64,000 nt of DNA from G965233625 sp965233625 (GCA_965233625.1 OZ247499.1:1674001-1738000), one strand, 5' to 3'; counted from the stretch's first letter, positions 29,767 through 38,786 are shown. Translations and numbers: made by a program. Notes: a model not told the origin generated them from the letters alone.

Positions 29767-30162
29767 TCATCCAGATGACTTCAGCTTGATAGGGGGAACC
29801 GGCTGGTTGGCCGCGTCGATGGTTACTCTCAGCGGCGACGTTTTTTTATCGCGGTAGATTTTCGGAACAACGCTTTCACCACCCATTTCAGCAGGTGGCT
29901 TGTTCACAACCACAATATACTCGCCGGGCAGGATCGGGGTATCCTGATTTTCCTGGATGGTGAAGGCGCCCTGCTCATTGATGGCGCCAGCATGAACCCT
30001 CTCAGCTCCACTGCCCGTACTGAACAGCGTAACGCCGCCGCCTGCCAGCGGCGCATCATCTAATGTAACCACACCGGAGGTCGAGCTTGAACTGCCGCAC
30101 CCCGTTATCGCGAGGCAGACAAGTACAGCGTTGAAGGCGAGCAAGTGACGGATCGGACTCAC
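29767..30162 (-). CDS. Small transthyretin-like lipoprotein
   Basis: About 131 residues. The signal peptide ends in the lipobox AITGC and is followed by a Ser-rich stretch. The mature part is a carboxypeptidase-regulatory/transthyretin-like beta domain (GVVTLDDAPLAGGGVTLFS, GAFTIQENQDTPILPGEYIVVV). A GTG start (SPIRHLLAF) was chosen because GGAG lies six bases upstream; another GTG four codons earlier is possible. It follows the DUF1559 gene on the same strand, a pairing very common in planctomycetes. The role is unknown, probably at the cell surface or in the periplasm. Confidence 0.85.
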   Translation of the reverse strand: MSPIRHLLAFNAVLVCLAITGCGSSSSTSGVVTLDDAPLAGGGVTLFSTGSGAERVHAGAINEQGAFTIQENQDTPILPGEYIVVVNKPPAEMGGESVVPKIYRDKKTSPLRVTIDAANQPVPPIKLKSSG

Positions 30163-30274
30163 GAATATCTCCACCTTGGTTCATGGGTCGCTCTGCAACC
30201 ATCGCACAGAGCTTCGTGTGGAACAACGAACAGGAGCCCTGCACGGTGCAAGGCTCCTTGGAAGCGAAGGCGGA

Positions 30275-31165
30275 TTAATAATCGCCCACAACATTGCCAT
30301 CGACGGGGTTGGTCAGATTAGCCCAGACCGCTGCGTCAATCGTACCGGCCACGGAACTAACACTCGCGTCACCCATGCCCACATTCATAATGCCGGGGTG
30401 CGAAGAGTTACCGCCATTCACGGCGTGCACCGCATTGGTGTAGACGGGCGTTGTCTGAAATTTCGGGCAAGTTTCGTTGTTGGGATCAACACCGTAACAG
30501 ATGTGCGCGACCCAGCTTGCGGACGAATTCGCCCAGAGGCTGGACCGGCTACTTGCGCATTGGCCGTAACGCTCGCCGAAGAATACGGTGTTCGTCGTAC
30601 CGTCGGTAATCGACGCCATTGTGGCGGCGCCTTCGCCGTCATCTGCAGCCTGACGCTTACTGAAGACCATGTAATTCACGCCGTAGTTGGAAATGGCGTG
30701 TGTGCCATCCGGCCCCGAAGGATGGCCCATGCCCGTCGAGCTGGCCGGACTACGTTCGGAGGGGCAACGATAGGCTTCGATAATGTACGCGTTCACCCGC
30801 TTTGAATTGACAGTGCTATCCATATTCCCACCGGCGGCAACCGCACCGTCGTAGAGCGATGTCTGCTCAATGTAAGGCAGAATGTGGAAGAGGAACGAGC
30901 CTGCCAGATTGTTGTAAGGGCCACGCCGCGCCACCCGCGAGTTGTGGGCGCCTCCGGTGGCAGAAGCCGGCGGGAACACGTTGTACGTGTCGTGCACATT
31001 GTGGGCGGCCAAGCCCAGTTGCTTGATGTTATTGACACACTGCGACCGGCGGGCAGCTTCGCGAGCGGCCTGGACCGCGGGGAGCAGCAGGGCTACCAGC
31101 ACACCAATGATGGCGATAACAACAAGCAGCTCCACAAGCGTGAATCCGCGTGGATTTTTAGACAT
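30275..31165 (-). CDS. DUF1559 domain protein with prepilin-type N-terminus
   Basis: A 296-residue pseudopilin-like protein. The N-terminus has the type IV prepilin cleavage site G7|F8 (NPRGFTLVELLVVIAII) followed by the hydrophobic helix and PAVQAAREAARRSQC. The globular part has DUF1559 hallmarks: NNIKQLGLAAHNVHDTYNVFPP near the N-terminus and the glycine/Asn-rich end (SSHPGIMNVGMGDASV). These proteins occur in many copies per planctomycete genome. The ATG giving MSKNPRG was selected because it puts the prepilin motif at the N-terminus. Its partner lipoprotein is encoded ~110 bp downstream. Confidence 0.94.
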   Translation of the reverse strand: MSKNPRGFTLVELLVVIAIIGVLVALLLPAVQAAREAARRSQCVNNIKQLGLAAHNVHDTYNVFPPASATGGAHNSRVARRGPYNNLAGSFLFHILPYIEQTSLYDGAVAAGGNMDSTVNSKRVNAYIIEAYRCPSERSPASSTGMGHPSGPDGTHAISNYGVNYMVFSKRQAADDGEGAATMASITDGTTNTVFFGERYGQCASSRSSLWANSSASWVAHICYGVDPNNETCPKFQTTPVYTNAVHAVNGGNSSHPGIMNVGMGDASVSSVAGTIDAAVWANLTNPVDGNVVGDY

Positions 31166-31481
31166 AGACTCAACTCCATTTCCGTGAAAAGGATGCCGCA
31201 ATAGCACGGCGAGATAATAGTGACAGCAGTCGTGAGTAAGATTGACTGCTGTTTAGCCCTGGCCCTGGCAAGATTTGGACATGTATATCAGACGGTGGTC
31301 TGGTCATTATCGTTAAAAGCAGCAGACGCCAGGAAATGGGGTCAAGTAAGTGAAATTTCAGGAACGCCCTGACCCTGTCATAGGAATTCACCCACGGCCC
31401 ACAGTGACAAACCGCGACTGCGGCCCTGACGTTTCAGTACAACATCTACTCAGTTCTGGCTCCCTGAGTTAGCATGAAATC
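31166..31481. promoter_or_regulatory. Divergent intergenic region with 9-bp-stem hairpin
   Basis: This spacer separates the divergent DUF1559 gene and the hemD-hemE fusion gene and should hold both promoters, though none is obvious. At 31223-31252 there is a perfect 9-bp inverted repeat, ACAGCAGTC and GACTGCTGT, with a 12-base loop. It sits about 58 bases before the DUF1559 start, so it could be a structured 5' leader. A second weaker pair, GGGTCA and TGACCC, lies near 31338-31374. Confidence 0.4.
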
Positions 31482-33401
31482 ATGAACAAACATCCAAACT
31501 TCGACGGGCTTTCCGTCGCCGCATTTGAAAGCCGCCGCGCCAGTGACATCTCGCGGCAGATCGAGCGTGCCGGTGGTGTGCCGCGCGTTAGCCCCTCCAT
31601 GCGTGAAACGCCGCTTGAAGACTCTGCCTCCGCCGTAGACTTTGTTCACCGGCTGTTAACGGGCCAAGTGGATCTGGCCATCTTCCTGACGGGTGTCGGC
31701 TTTAATCACCTGCTGGAACTGGCGGAGAAACATGTGGACCGGCAACGGTTCCTGGACTCTCTTTCAGACATCACCACGCTGGTCCGCGGACCCAAGCCAG
31801 TAGCGGCGATGAAGGCGGTCGGACTCACACCCACGCACCGGGCGCCGGAGCCCAATACGTGGCGGGAAGTGCTGACGACATTAGATGCCAACCTGCCGCT
31901 GGCCAACCTGAACGTCGGCCTGCAGGAATACGGTCGCACGAATCCCAGTTTGACCGCGGGGCTTGAAGCGCGTGGCGCCAACGTCATGAGCGTGCGGGTG
32001 TATGCCTGGGCTCTGCCCGAAGATCAAGGTCCGCTGGAGCAGAACGCCCATGCCCTGGCCGATGGCGATATCGACGTGGTCATGTTCACCTCTGCCAACC
32101 AGATTGCTAACCTCCTACTGGTAGCCGACCGCCTAGGAATTGAGGACGATGTTCGCACGGGCCTGCGCAACGCGGTCGTGTGTTCCATCGGCCCCACGAC
32201 CAGCGAGATGCTTCGCGAAGAAAACCTGCCGGTCGACATGGAGCCGACTCATCCCAAGATGGGGCACCTGGTTCAGGAAGCCGCTGCCCGTTGTCACGAA
32301 ATCCGCCGCCGTAAACTACACGTCACCACGATGCTCAACACCTCCGATACGCCAACCGGCGAGACTCCCGCTTACCAAAATAGCAACTTCATGAAAGCCT
32401 GCCGGCGAGAGCCCGTCGATGTGACGCCGGTCTGGCTGATGCGGCAGGCTGGCCGCTATATGCAGGAATATCGCGAAGTCCGCGCGAAAACTACCTTCCT
32501 TGAGCTGTGCAAGAATCCGCAGTTGTGTAGCGAAATCATGTGCACCGCGGTATCACGTCTCGGCGTCGATGCGGCCATTATCTTTTCAGACCTGTTACCC
32601 ATCCTGGAGCCGATGGGGCTGGACCTGGAATTTGCCAAGGGCGAAGGCCCGGTGATTCACAACCCAGTGCGCGAAGCGCCGGATGTGGACCGTGTGTTGG
32701 AGCTTGAAAGTGTGGATTCGCTGCACTTTGTGATGGAGACGGTCACGCAGACGCGGAAAGACCTGCCGGCCGACATGCCGCTGATTGGCTTTGCCGGCGC
32801 GCCATTCACGCTGGCAAGCTACACGATTGAAGGTGGATCAAGCCGCAACTACCTGCATACAAAAACGCTGATGTACCGCGATGAAGGCGCCTGGAACCAG
32901 TTGATGCAGCGTTTCGCCCGCGCCGTAACGATTTACCTCAACGCGCAGATCAAAGCCGGCGCGCAGTGTGTGCAATTGTTCGATTCGTGGGCGGGCTGCC
33001 TTGGACCCGGCGACTACCGCCGCTTTGTGCTGCCCTATGTGAAGCAGATTATTGACAACCTCACGCCGGGCACGCCCGTCATTAACTTTGCCACCGGTAA
33101 TCCCGCCTTATTACCTTTACTACGCGAAGCCGGCGGCGACGTGATTGGCATCGACTGGCGGATTGAACTCGCGGACGCTTGGGAAACGGTCGGCCACGAC
33201 CGCGCGGTGCAGGGCAACCTCGACCCGCTGGTGCTGCTGGCTGGTCAGGACGAAATCCGCCGCCGCGTGCAGGGCGTACTCGACCAGGCCGCCGGCCGGC
33301 CCGGCCACATCTTCAACCTGGGACATGGCGTCCTGCAGCAGACACCCGTCGAAAACGCCATCGCCTTAGTCGATGCGGTTCACGAACTTAGCGCTAAGTA
33401 G
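31482..33401 (+). CDS. hemDE: Bifunctional uroporphyrinogen-III synthase / uroporphyrinogen decarboxylase fusion
   Basis: A 639-residue fusion of two consecutive haem enzymes. Residues 1-280 are HemD-like: SVAAFESRRASDISRQI at the start, VDLAIFLTGVGFNHLL, and VVMFTSANQIANLLLVA in the second lobe. A short linker (about 281-303) leads to a full-length HemE (304-639): PVWLMRQAGRYMQEYREVR, IIFSDLLPILEPMG, FAGAPFTLASYTIEGG, and FNLGHGVLQQTP. No stop or frameshift lies between them, and the internal Met304 has no visible ribosome-binding site. The product would close hydroxymethylbilane to uroporphyrinogen III and decarboxylate it to coproporphyrinogen III. No other haem gene is adjacent. Confidence 0.94.
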   Translation: MNKHPNFDGLSVAAFESRRASDISRQIERAGGVPRVSPSMRETPLEDSASAVDFVHRLLTGQVDLAIFLTGVGFNHLLELAEKHVDRQRFLDSLSDITTLVRGPKPVAAMKAVGLTPTHRAPEPNTWREVLTTLDANLPLANLNVGLQEYGRTNPSLTAGLEARGANVMSVRVYAWALPEDQGPLEQNAHALADGDIDVVMFTSANQIANLLLVADRLGIEDDVRTGLRNAVVCSIGPTTSEMLREENLPVDMEPTHPKMGHLVQEAAARCHEIRRRKLHVTTMLNTSDTPTGETPAYQNSNFMKACRREPVDVTPVWLMRQAGRYMQEYREVRAKTTFLELCKNPQLCSEIMCTAVSRLGVDAAIIFSDLLPILEPMGLDLEFAKGEGPVIHNPVREAPDVDRVLELESVDSLHFVMETVTQTRKDLPADMPLIGFAGAPFTLASYTIEGGSSRNYLHTKTLMYRDEGAWNQLMQRFARAVTIYLNAQIKAGAQCVQLFDSWAGCLGPGDYRRFVLPYVKQIIDNLTPGTPVINFATGNPALLPLLREAGGDVIGIDWRIELADAWETVGHDRAVQGNLDPLVLLAGQDEIRRRVQGVLDQAAGRPGHIFNLGHGVLQQTPVENAIALVDAVHELSAK

Positions 33402-33519
33402 CCAACTTTGTAACCTTCCTCACAGAATGACGGCTGGCAACCGACGATAATATCCGCGTCGACTCTATGACGAATTAACTTCCACGCGTGCGGAATCCTC
33501 GCAGCAGAGCTTGCTGGTT

Positions 33520-33930
33520 ATGAGTACCGATCAACAGCCCGAAGACGCCTGGCGCCCTTGCCAGCCTGGAGAGCTTGGGCAAGCTGTTGGGGTGCTTCGT
33601 AGCCGTAAGCGTAACGGCACGCTCCTAAAGTCCGCAGGGCTCGCCACAGCCGCATTGGTGCTGTTACTGGTGGGAGGTTACACGGCGAGCACATTCCTGA
33701 CGCCGCCCTCTGCACCGAATCAGGGCTTTTACGCGGGAATCGGGTGCGCCGAGGTGCATGGATTGCTGCCGGAATTGCAGCGAGAACAGCTTCCAGAGGC
33801 CAAGTCCGCACAGGTAAAAGCCCACCTGGACCAGTGCCCCAAGTGCCGCAAAGCCTACGAGAGGCTTCAAAACGCCGCCACCCACCGCCAACAGACGTCG
33901 CCCACTACGATTGCGTTGTTGGGACAATAG
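33520..33930 (+). CDS. Zinc-finger (anti-sigma-like) single-pass membrane protein
   Basis: A 136-residue protein with one membrane helix (about 39-56; AALVLLLVGGYTAST) and a C-terminal HxxxCxxC-type zinc motif (AHLDQCPKCRKAY), as in ZAS anti-sigma factors and related mycothiol-type zinc-finger proteins. Here the zinc motif follows the helix, reversed from classical anti-sigma factors, so it may be extracytoplasmic and the anti-sigma label is weak. The ATG giving MSTDQQPED was chosen over a TTG three codons earlier. No sigma gene is adjacent. It lies between hemDE and rpmF on the same strand. Confidence 0.7.
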   Translation: MSTDQQPEDAWRPCQPGELGQAVGVLRSRKRNGTLLKSAGLATAALVLLLVGGYTASTFLTPPSAPNQGFYAGIGCAEVHGLLPELQREQLPEAKSAQVKAHLDQCPKCRKAYERLQNAATHRQQTSPTTIALLGQ

Positions 33931-34012
33931 CTATCAACAGCCAATAACCTGGCGATTAGTCCCGTGCAATTGCGGCGAAATTCTTTGTTCCAAATTGCTG
34001 CAAGCGCCGTGG

Positions 34013-34041
34013 TTGACAGCATTTGCTGCGATTTCTAACAT
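34013..34041 (+). promoter_or_regulatory. Sigma-70-type promoter for rpmF
   Basis: TTGACA at 34013-34018 and TAACAT at 34036-34041 are separated by 17 bases, a near-consensus housekeeping promoter. It lies 55 bases before the rpmF start in a non-coding spacer. It is the best promoter match noticed in the window. Confidence 0.65.
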
Positions 34042-34096
34042 GGCGGGTTTGAAACTTTAAGTTTGAGGCCGATCGGCCCTAATTGCGGGTAAAGCC

Positions 34097-34285
34097 ATGG
34101 CAGTGCCAAAGAGAAAACATTCGAATTCACGGACCGGAAAACGTCGTTCCCACGATGGTAAGCAGAAGCGTCAGCTGACCACCTGCCCATCGTGCAGCGC
34201 CACCATTCCCACGCACGTCGTCTGCCCGACTTGTGGTTACTATCAGGGCCGTAACGTCCTGGAAGAACTCGACGACGAAGCCTAG
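34097..34285 (+). CDS. rpmF: 50S ribosomal protein L32
   Basis: A 62-residue ribosomal protein of the large subunit, zinc-binding form. It begins MAVPKRKHSNSRTGKRRSHD, and the four cysteines C30-x2-C33 and C43-x2-C46 form the zinc ribbon. The acidic C-terminal end (EELDDEA) is a few residues longer than in many bacteria. It precedes fabD and fabG, the common bacterial rpmF-fab arrangement that links ribosome and lipid synthesis. Confidence 0.97.
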   Translation: MAVPKRKHSNSRTGKRRSHDGKQKRQLTTCPSCSATIPTHVVCPTCGYYQGRNVLEELDDEA

Positions 34286-34323
34286 GCGATCTTCTCGTAA
34301 GACCTCCTAACCTGAATCATCGC

Positions 34324-34353
34324 GGCCGTCCTGGCGAAAACTCTTGGACGGCC
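34324..34353 (+). terminator. Stem-loop between rpmF and fabD
   Basis: A perfect 8-bp stem GGCCGTCC/GGACGGCC with a 14-base loop ends 72 bases before the fabD start and is followed by CTTATAGTTT. The tail is only moderately T-rich, so this may be a partial terminator/attenuator reducing fabD expression relative to rpmF. It also argues that fabD translation starts downstream of it. Confidence 0.55.
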
Positions 34354-34424
34354 CTTATAGTTTACACCCATCAGACGTGGCAGGCGCCGCAAGGCATTGC
34401 CACGGCGTGAAAGCAGAGAAGCCC

Positions 34425-35333
34425 TTGAGTAAGTTAGCGTTCCTGTTTCCCGGTCAAGGCGCTCAAGCGGTCGGCATGGGCCGTACGCTGCTAGAGCACG
34501 ATGCATCGCGCAGCATCATGGAAAGCGCGAACGAAATTCTGGGCTACGACCTGGTCGATATCTGCCTCAACGGCCCTGAAGAAGAGCTGCACAGCACCAT
34601 CCGCAGCCAGCCCGCGTTGTTCGTCACCAGCATTGCCGCCGTCGAGCGGATGCGGGCGGAACAGCCGGAACTGGTCGACGCATGCGAAATGACCGCGGGC
34701 CTCAGCCTGGGCGAATACACGTCGCTGGTGTTTGCTGGCGTGATGGATTTCGCCACCGCGCTGAAAGTCGTGCAGGTCCGCGCTGAAGCCATGCAGAACG
34801 CAGCCGGTCAGAGCGAAGGCGGCATGGTCAGCCTGCTGGGACTGGAGAAGCAGCAGATTGAAGACCTCTGCGAACAGACCCGTCAGGATGGCGAAGTGCT
34901 GCAGATCGCCAATCTGCTTTGCCCCGGCAACATCGTCGTCTCTGGCCACAAGGCCGCCTGCGATCGCGTGGCTGAGGCTGCTGACGCTGCCGGCGCGATG
35001 AAAACCATCCCCTTGAAGGTCGCCGGCGCCTTTCACACCAGCCTGATGGACTCGGCGGTTGAACCACTCGCCGCTGCCCTGGCGGATGCGGAAATGAAAC
35101 CGCCGCGCATCCCGGTGCTGTCCAACGTGGACGCTGCCGCACATTCCGACGTGGACGAGATACGCCAGCTATTGGCCCGTCAGGTTGTTTCGCCTGTGCG
35201 CTGGGAAGACTCTATGCGTGCACTGCTCGACAGCGGTGTCGACACCTTTCACGAAATTGGCGCCGGCAAGGTGCTCCGCGGACTCCTACGCCGCATTGAT
35301 CGTAAAATCACCTGCAACAACGAACAGGTTTAG
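34425..35333 (+). CDS. fabD: Malonyl-CoA:ACP transacylase
   Basis: About 302 residues; transfers malonate from CoA to acyl carrier protein for fatty-acid elongation. The oxyanion motif FPGQGAQ, nucleophile S94 in GLSLGEY and H204 in AGAFHTSLM are present. No ATG lies near the family start. TTG giving SKLAFLFPGQ fits the typical FabD N-terminus and follows a purine-rich GAGAAG; a GTG six codons earlier is the main alternative. Longer forms would begin in the upstream hairpin. fabG follows after 35 bp. Confidence 0.94.
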   Translation: MSKLAFLFPGQGAQAVGMGRTLLEHDASRSIMESANEILGYDLVDICLNGPEEELHSTIRSQPALFVTSIAAVERMRAEQPELVDACEMTAGLSLGEYTSLVFAGVMDFATALKVVQVRAEAMQNAAGQSEGGMVSLLGLEKQQIEDLCEQTRQDGEVLQIANLLCPGNIVVSGHKAACDRVAEAADAAGAMKTIPLKVAGAFHTSLMDSAVEPLAAALADAEMKPPRIPVLSNVDAAAHSDVDEIRQLLARQVVSPVRWEDSMRALLDSGVDTFHEIGAGKVLRGLLRRIDRKITCNNEQV

Positions 35334-35368
35334 CCCTCACCCGGTTCCCACTGACCAGGCTCTCTAAC

Positions 35369-36130
35369 ATGACAAACGCACCACTCTCTGCTGATCTTTC
35401 TGGCCAGACCGCAATCGTCACCGGCGCCTCACAAGGCCTCGGCCGCGCCGTCGCCATCGACCTGGCCCGCAATGGCGCCAAGATCGCATGTATCGCCCGC
35501 AATGCCGATAAGCTTGCCGAAACGGTCAAAGAGATCGAAGACGCCGGCGGCGAAGCCATCGCGATCAGTTGCAACGTGCAGGAGCGCGAGAGCGTGGAGT
35601 CGGCCGTTGACGCCGTGATTGAGAAGTGGGAGAAGCTCGACATTCTGGTCAACAATGCAGGCATCACGCGGGACAACCTGCTGCCACGTATGACCGATGA
35701 AGAGTGGGACGACGTGATGCTGACCAACCTCCGCGGCACGTTTTTGTTCTCACGCGCCGCGTCGCGTTACATGATGCGTGCCCGCTATGGCCGCATCATC
35801 AACATGGCAAGCATTTCGGGCATCATCGGCAATCCAGGCCAGACCAACTACTCCGCCACCAAGGCGGGCATGATCGGTTTCACCCGCAGCCTCAGCCGTG
35901 AACTCGGCGGCCGTAAAGTAACCATCAACGCCGTGGCGCCTGGCTTTATCGAAAGCGAAATGACCCAGACCCTGGGCGACGCCATTCTGGGCGAAGTGAA
36001 GAAACGCATCCCCGCCAAACGGATCGGCACACCCGCCGACGTCGCCGCCTGCGTCCTGTTCCTCGCCAGTCCCGCCGCATCCTACGTCACCGGCCAGGTG
36101 CTGGTCGTCGATGGCGGCATGACGGGTTAA
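35369..36130 (+). CDS. fabG: 3-oxoacyl-ACP reductase
   Basis: A 253-residue short-chain dehydrogenase that reduces 3-oxoacyl-ACP with NADPH. The cofactor loop is TGASQGLG at 18-25, NNAG lies at 95-98, and the catalytic triad is S148, Y161 and K165 (YSATK). The length and C-terminus (VTGQVLVVDGGMTG) are typical of FabG. It follows fabD closely in one operon. The acpP and fabF genes often found next are absent: the stop codon overlaps the stop of a convergent methyltransferase gene by four bases. Confidence 0.95.
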   Translation: MTNAPLSADLSGQTAIVTGASQGLGRAVAIDLARNGAKIACIARNADKLAETVKEIEDAGGEAIAISCNVQERESVESAVDAVIEKWEKLDILVNNAGITRDNLLPRMTDEEWDDVMLTNLRGTFLFSRAASRYMMRARYGRIINMASISGIIGNPGQTNYSATKAGMIGFTRSLSRELGGRKVTINAVAPGFIESEMTQTLGDAILGEVKKRIPAKRIGTPADVAACVLFLASPAASYVTGQVLVVDGGMTG

Positions 36131-38706
36131 TGGGCATCTAGTTCAATGAGTCCATCTATTGCGGTGATAACACGAAGAGTCTCCGCAATCGTAGCCACAA
36201 TCTGTTGGTAACGCTGCACATCAGGCTCGTTAAGCAATCGTACTTTGCGTGGCCGCTTACCGCCGCGTGGCGCCCGGTCTTGCAGCCATTTGCGGCAGAT
36301 CTGATATCCGCCTACGAAGTGCTCCCAGACTTCGCGTGGCACGTCTTCCAGATGGTCGGCGTCATTCAACCAGACACGCCCGTCTTCGTATCTGGGAAAT
36401 CCCCGTTTGATCGTTACCGGGTAGCTGCCTGTAAAATGCGTTCTGACGGGCAGTTCGTTTTGCATCGAATGGAGCGTCGAAAGTGTACGGCCGGTGTGCA
36501 CCAGGTCTTTGAACTGCGAAATGGACGTAGGTAGCGGGATGCGTGGATAGTCCAGCTTCAGCAGGGCGTTGTAGCGGCTGCGGTATGCGTTGCTGCTAAG
36601 CACTGCGTAGATGTAGTAGATGATGTCGTCCGGGCCGAATGTTGTTTGCAGATCACCGGCGCCGCAGGGCTGAAACTTCAATCCGCTGGACTCTTCAAAA
36701 CGGGTGATGGCGGCTGGCTGAAAGTTAGGCCGGCGCCCGTCTTTACCGGCAGGCCAGACAAGTGCATCGAACGCTTCACCTGGTTCTGCCGTGTCACCGA
36801 TTCGCGTCCGTCGTGCCTTTCTCACCATGGCGCCGCCGCTTGCTGGATACAGATAGGCGGGGAACAACGGCGCCGTATTGCCCGGCCGGGCGGCCAGCAC
36901 GCCGAATTCGCTGAGGGTGTTTGTAACGAAGATGTCCCGCCAGGGCGCATCGCCGTACACCGTCCGCGAGCAGTGCAGCGCCAGATTATCGCCCCCCAAC
37001 ATGTGCCGCATGTGCGCGGCGCCGGGCGTCCCTACAAAGCCGCGAGTGCGTCCGCTGTAGAACGTAAACCGCGTATCAAACGGACGGTACAGAACGGGCT
37101 GAATCCGGGCGTCAACGTTTTCGTCCCAGTTGTCGATCACATCCCGCTTCGCCGACTCAACCTTCCAGTCCCGGCTGTCGGGCGGCAGCTGATATTTCTC
37201 GCGGATCTCTCCGATGGACAACTGGCGGAAATCTTCCAGGACTTCCCGCATTTCTTCACGGGAATGCTGGATCGCTATCGCATCGCGTTCCGTCTTGAGA
37301 CCCGGCCCGTAGATGCCAAACAGGTCGCAGATGGACAGATGCTGCTTGTACTCTGCTGCATGGCTTTCCAGCAGTTCCGAATAGTAAAATCCGGGCGACT
37401 GCGGCGTAACGCTCTTCCAGCCGGACTGGAAAAACGGCGTTTGCTGCAACCAGTTCAACTTGTCAGCACGGCAGCCACGCAGTTCCGCCAGGTGCGTCTG
37501 CCGCGTGTCTTTAACTCGGACAAAGGCGCCGATGCATGTGCCCTGCTGAATCCCCTCGAACACGCTTTCGTCACCGTTTCCCGATGCACTTACCGGCCCC
37601 TGCCGTCCAGAACCGTGCAGGTTCAGCAGGTACGAAACGGGAAACGTGTGCTGCAGGCTCTCACGCATCCGGCGGTGGGTGACGCCGAGCATATACGTGT
37701 TGTTTGTGACAAACATCAGAACGCCGGCAGACTGCTGCAGGTCGTACTGAGCGCGTCGCATGAATTTGATGAAGTCATCGTTCAGATTTAGTTTCCGCTC
37801 ATTCAGGCCGCGTTTGTAATCCTCCAGCAGTTGCAGAATCCACGGATGGTCGTTGCCGCTCGCGTAATTCGAATAAGGCGGATTGCCCGTTACTACGGTG
37901 AACGGTGGCGCGCCGTTATCACGCGCATCAGTTGGCGGATGCAGCCCGCTGATGCAGCGAAAATTTGCCAGATCGCCCGGTGACACATCATAGTCAGTCT
38001 GCCGCAAAGCGTCGCAGATCAACAGCCGCGATATGACGCTCGCCGCAGGCATTAATTCATAACCATGCAGGCGTGGCAGAAGACGCTGCACATACTGCCG
38101 CCATCGTTGCCGTATCTGCTTAGGCGGGAATTTTTCGTTTTGCCAACGCTTCAACAGTTTGGCGTGAATCTGCCGGACAATTTCCAGCGGGAACACGCCG
38201 GCTCCGGCGGCAGGGTCGAGAAACCGGAGAAATGTCGCCGCTGGCTCAACATTCTCATGGCCCCGTAGATCAAACTTGCGCGAGACTTCGCCCCAGGTCG
38301 CCTCGCTGGCGATGCCATCTTCTAAACGAAAGTGCTTTGTCAGAATTTCATCGATCCCGCGGACCATAAAGGTCGCCACTGCCTGCGGCGTGTAATACAT
38401 CCCCCGGCGGCGGCGATGCTGCGGCTGACTATTGGCGAGCAGTGCTTCGCAGAAATGGATGCGGATATCTTCCAGCGGGCGGGTCTGGCTGAACTGCTTC
38501 AGAATTCGCTGCCGGTCGGCAACGCCAAAGATGTCTGCATAGAGGCTGTGACCCGCGCCGGCGCCGCTTTCTGCTGGTTCCAGCCAATGCAGGAATTCCG
38601 CAAAAGCCGTTATTTGTGACGCATGTGTGTCCGCTTGCTGGCGGACGCGGTGAGCTAAGCGTTTAGCTAAGCCACGGAGCGATTTAATGCTTGCAATGGG
38701 CGTCAA
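36127..38706 (-). CDS. Type ISP-like adenine-specific DNA methyltransferase with specificity region
   Basis: An 859-residue N6-adenine methyltransferase. It has a helical N-terminal region (1-100), motif X (GMYYTPQAVATFMVRGI, 102-118), SAM motif I DPAAGAG at 164-170, and catalytic NPPY at 275-278 followed by the ISP-type SNYASGNDHPWI. The C-terminal ~450 residues resemble the target-recognition region of LlaBIII-like type ISP enzymes. The nuclease and helicase halves of a full ~1,500-residue ISP enzyme are absent. The only plausible start is TTG with no clear ribosome-binding site and a stop two codons upstream, so either it is a solitary methyltransferase or the 5' part was lost. No restriction gene is adjacent. 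Confidence 0.85.
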   Translation of the reverse strand: MTPIASIKSLRGLAKRLAHRVRQQADTHASQITAFAEFLHWLEPAESGAGAGHSLYADIFGVADRQRILKQFSQTRPLEDIRIHFCEALLANSQPQHRRRRGMYYTPQAVATFMVRGIDEILTKHFRLEDGIASEATWGEVSRKFDLRGHENVEPAATFLRFLDPAAGAGVFPLEIVRQIHAKLLKRWQNEKFPPKQIRQRWRQYVQRLLPRLHGYELMPAASVISRLLICDALRQTDYDVSPGDLANFRCISGLHPPTDARDNGAPPFTVVTGNPPYSNYASGNDHPWILQLLEDYKRGLNERKLNLNDDFIKFMRRAQYDLQQSAGVLMFVTNNTYMLGVTHRRMRESLQHTFPVSYLLNLHGSGRQGPVSASGNGDESVFEGIQQGTCIGAFVRVKDTRQTHLAELRGCRADKLNWLQQTPFFQSGWKSVTPQSPGFYYSELLESHAAEYKQHLSICDLFGIYGPGLKTERDAIAIQHSREEMREVLEDFRQLSIGEIREKYQLPPDSRDWKVESAKRDVIDNWDENVDARIQPVLYRPFDTRFTFYSGRTRGFVGTPGAAHMRHMLGGDNLALHCSRTVYGDAPWRDIFVTNTLSEFGVLAARPGNTAPLFPAYLYPASGGAMVRKARRTRIGDTAEPGEAFDALVWPAGKDGRRPNFQPAAITRFEESSGLKFQPCGAGDLQTTFGPDDIIYYIYAVLSSNAYRSRYNALLKLDYPRIPLPTSISQFKDLVHTGRTLSTLHSMQNELPVRTHFTGSYPVTIKRGFPRYEDGRVWLNDADHLEDVPREVWEHFVGGYQICRKWLQDRAPRGGKRPRKVRLLNEPDVQRYQQIVATIAETLRVITAIDGLIELDAH

Positions 38707-38786
38707 AACCTATTTACCAGGAGAATTTTGGCGGCGTGGGGAAGATGGCGGGCTGACGTCTGCGGCATTCGTGCTAACATCAATAT

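Noticed and set aside
32391..33401. Separate hemE gene starting at the internal Met304
   Set aside because: No ribosome-binding site precedes it and the frame is continuous with the hemD part; treated as a fusion.
33520..33930. Anti-sigma partner of the ECF sigma factor at 41 kb
   Set aside because: It is 7 kb away, its zinc motif is on the far side of the membrane helix, and the sigma gene has a better adjacent candidate.
36127..38706. Complete type ISP or BREX-type restriction/phage-defence locus
   Set aside because: Only the methyltransferase and recognition part is present; no nuclease, helicase, phosphatase or other defence gene is adjacent.
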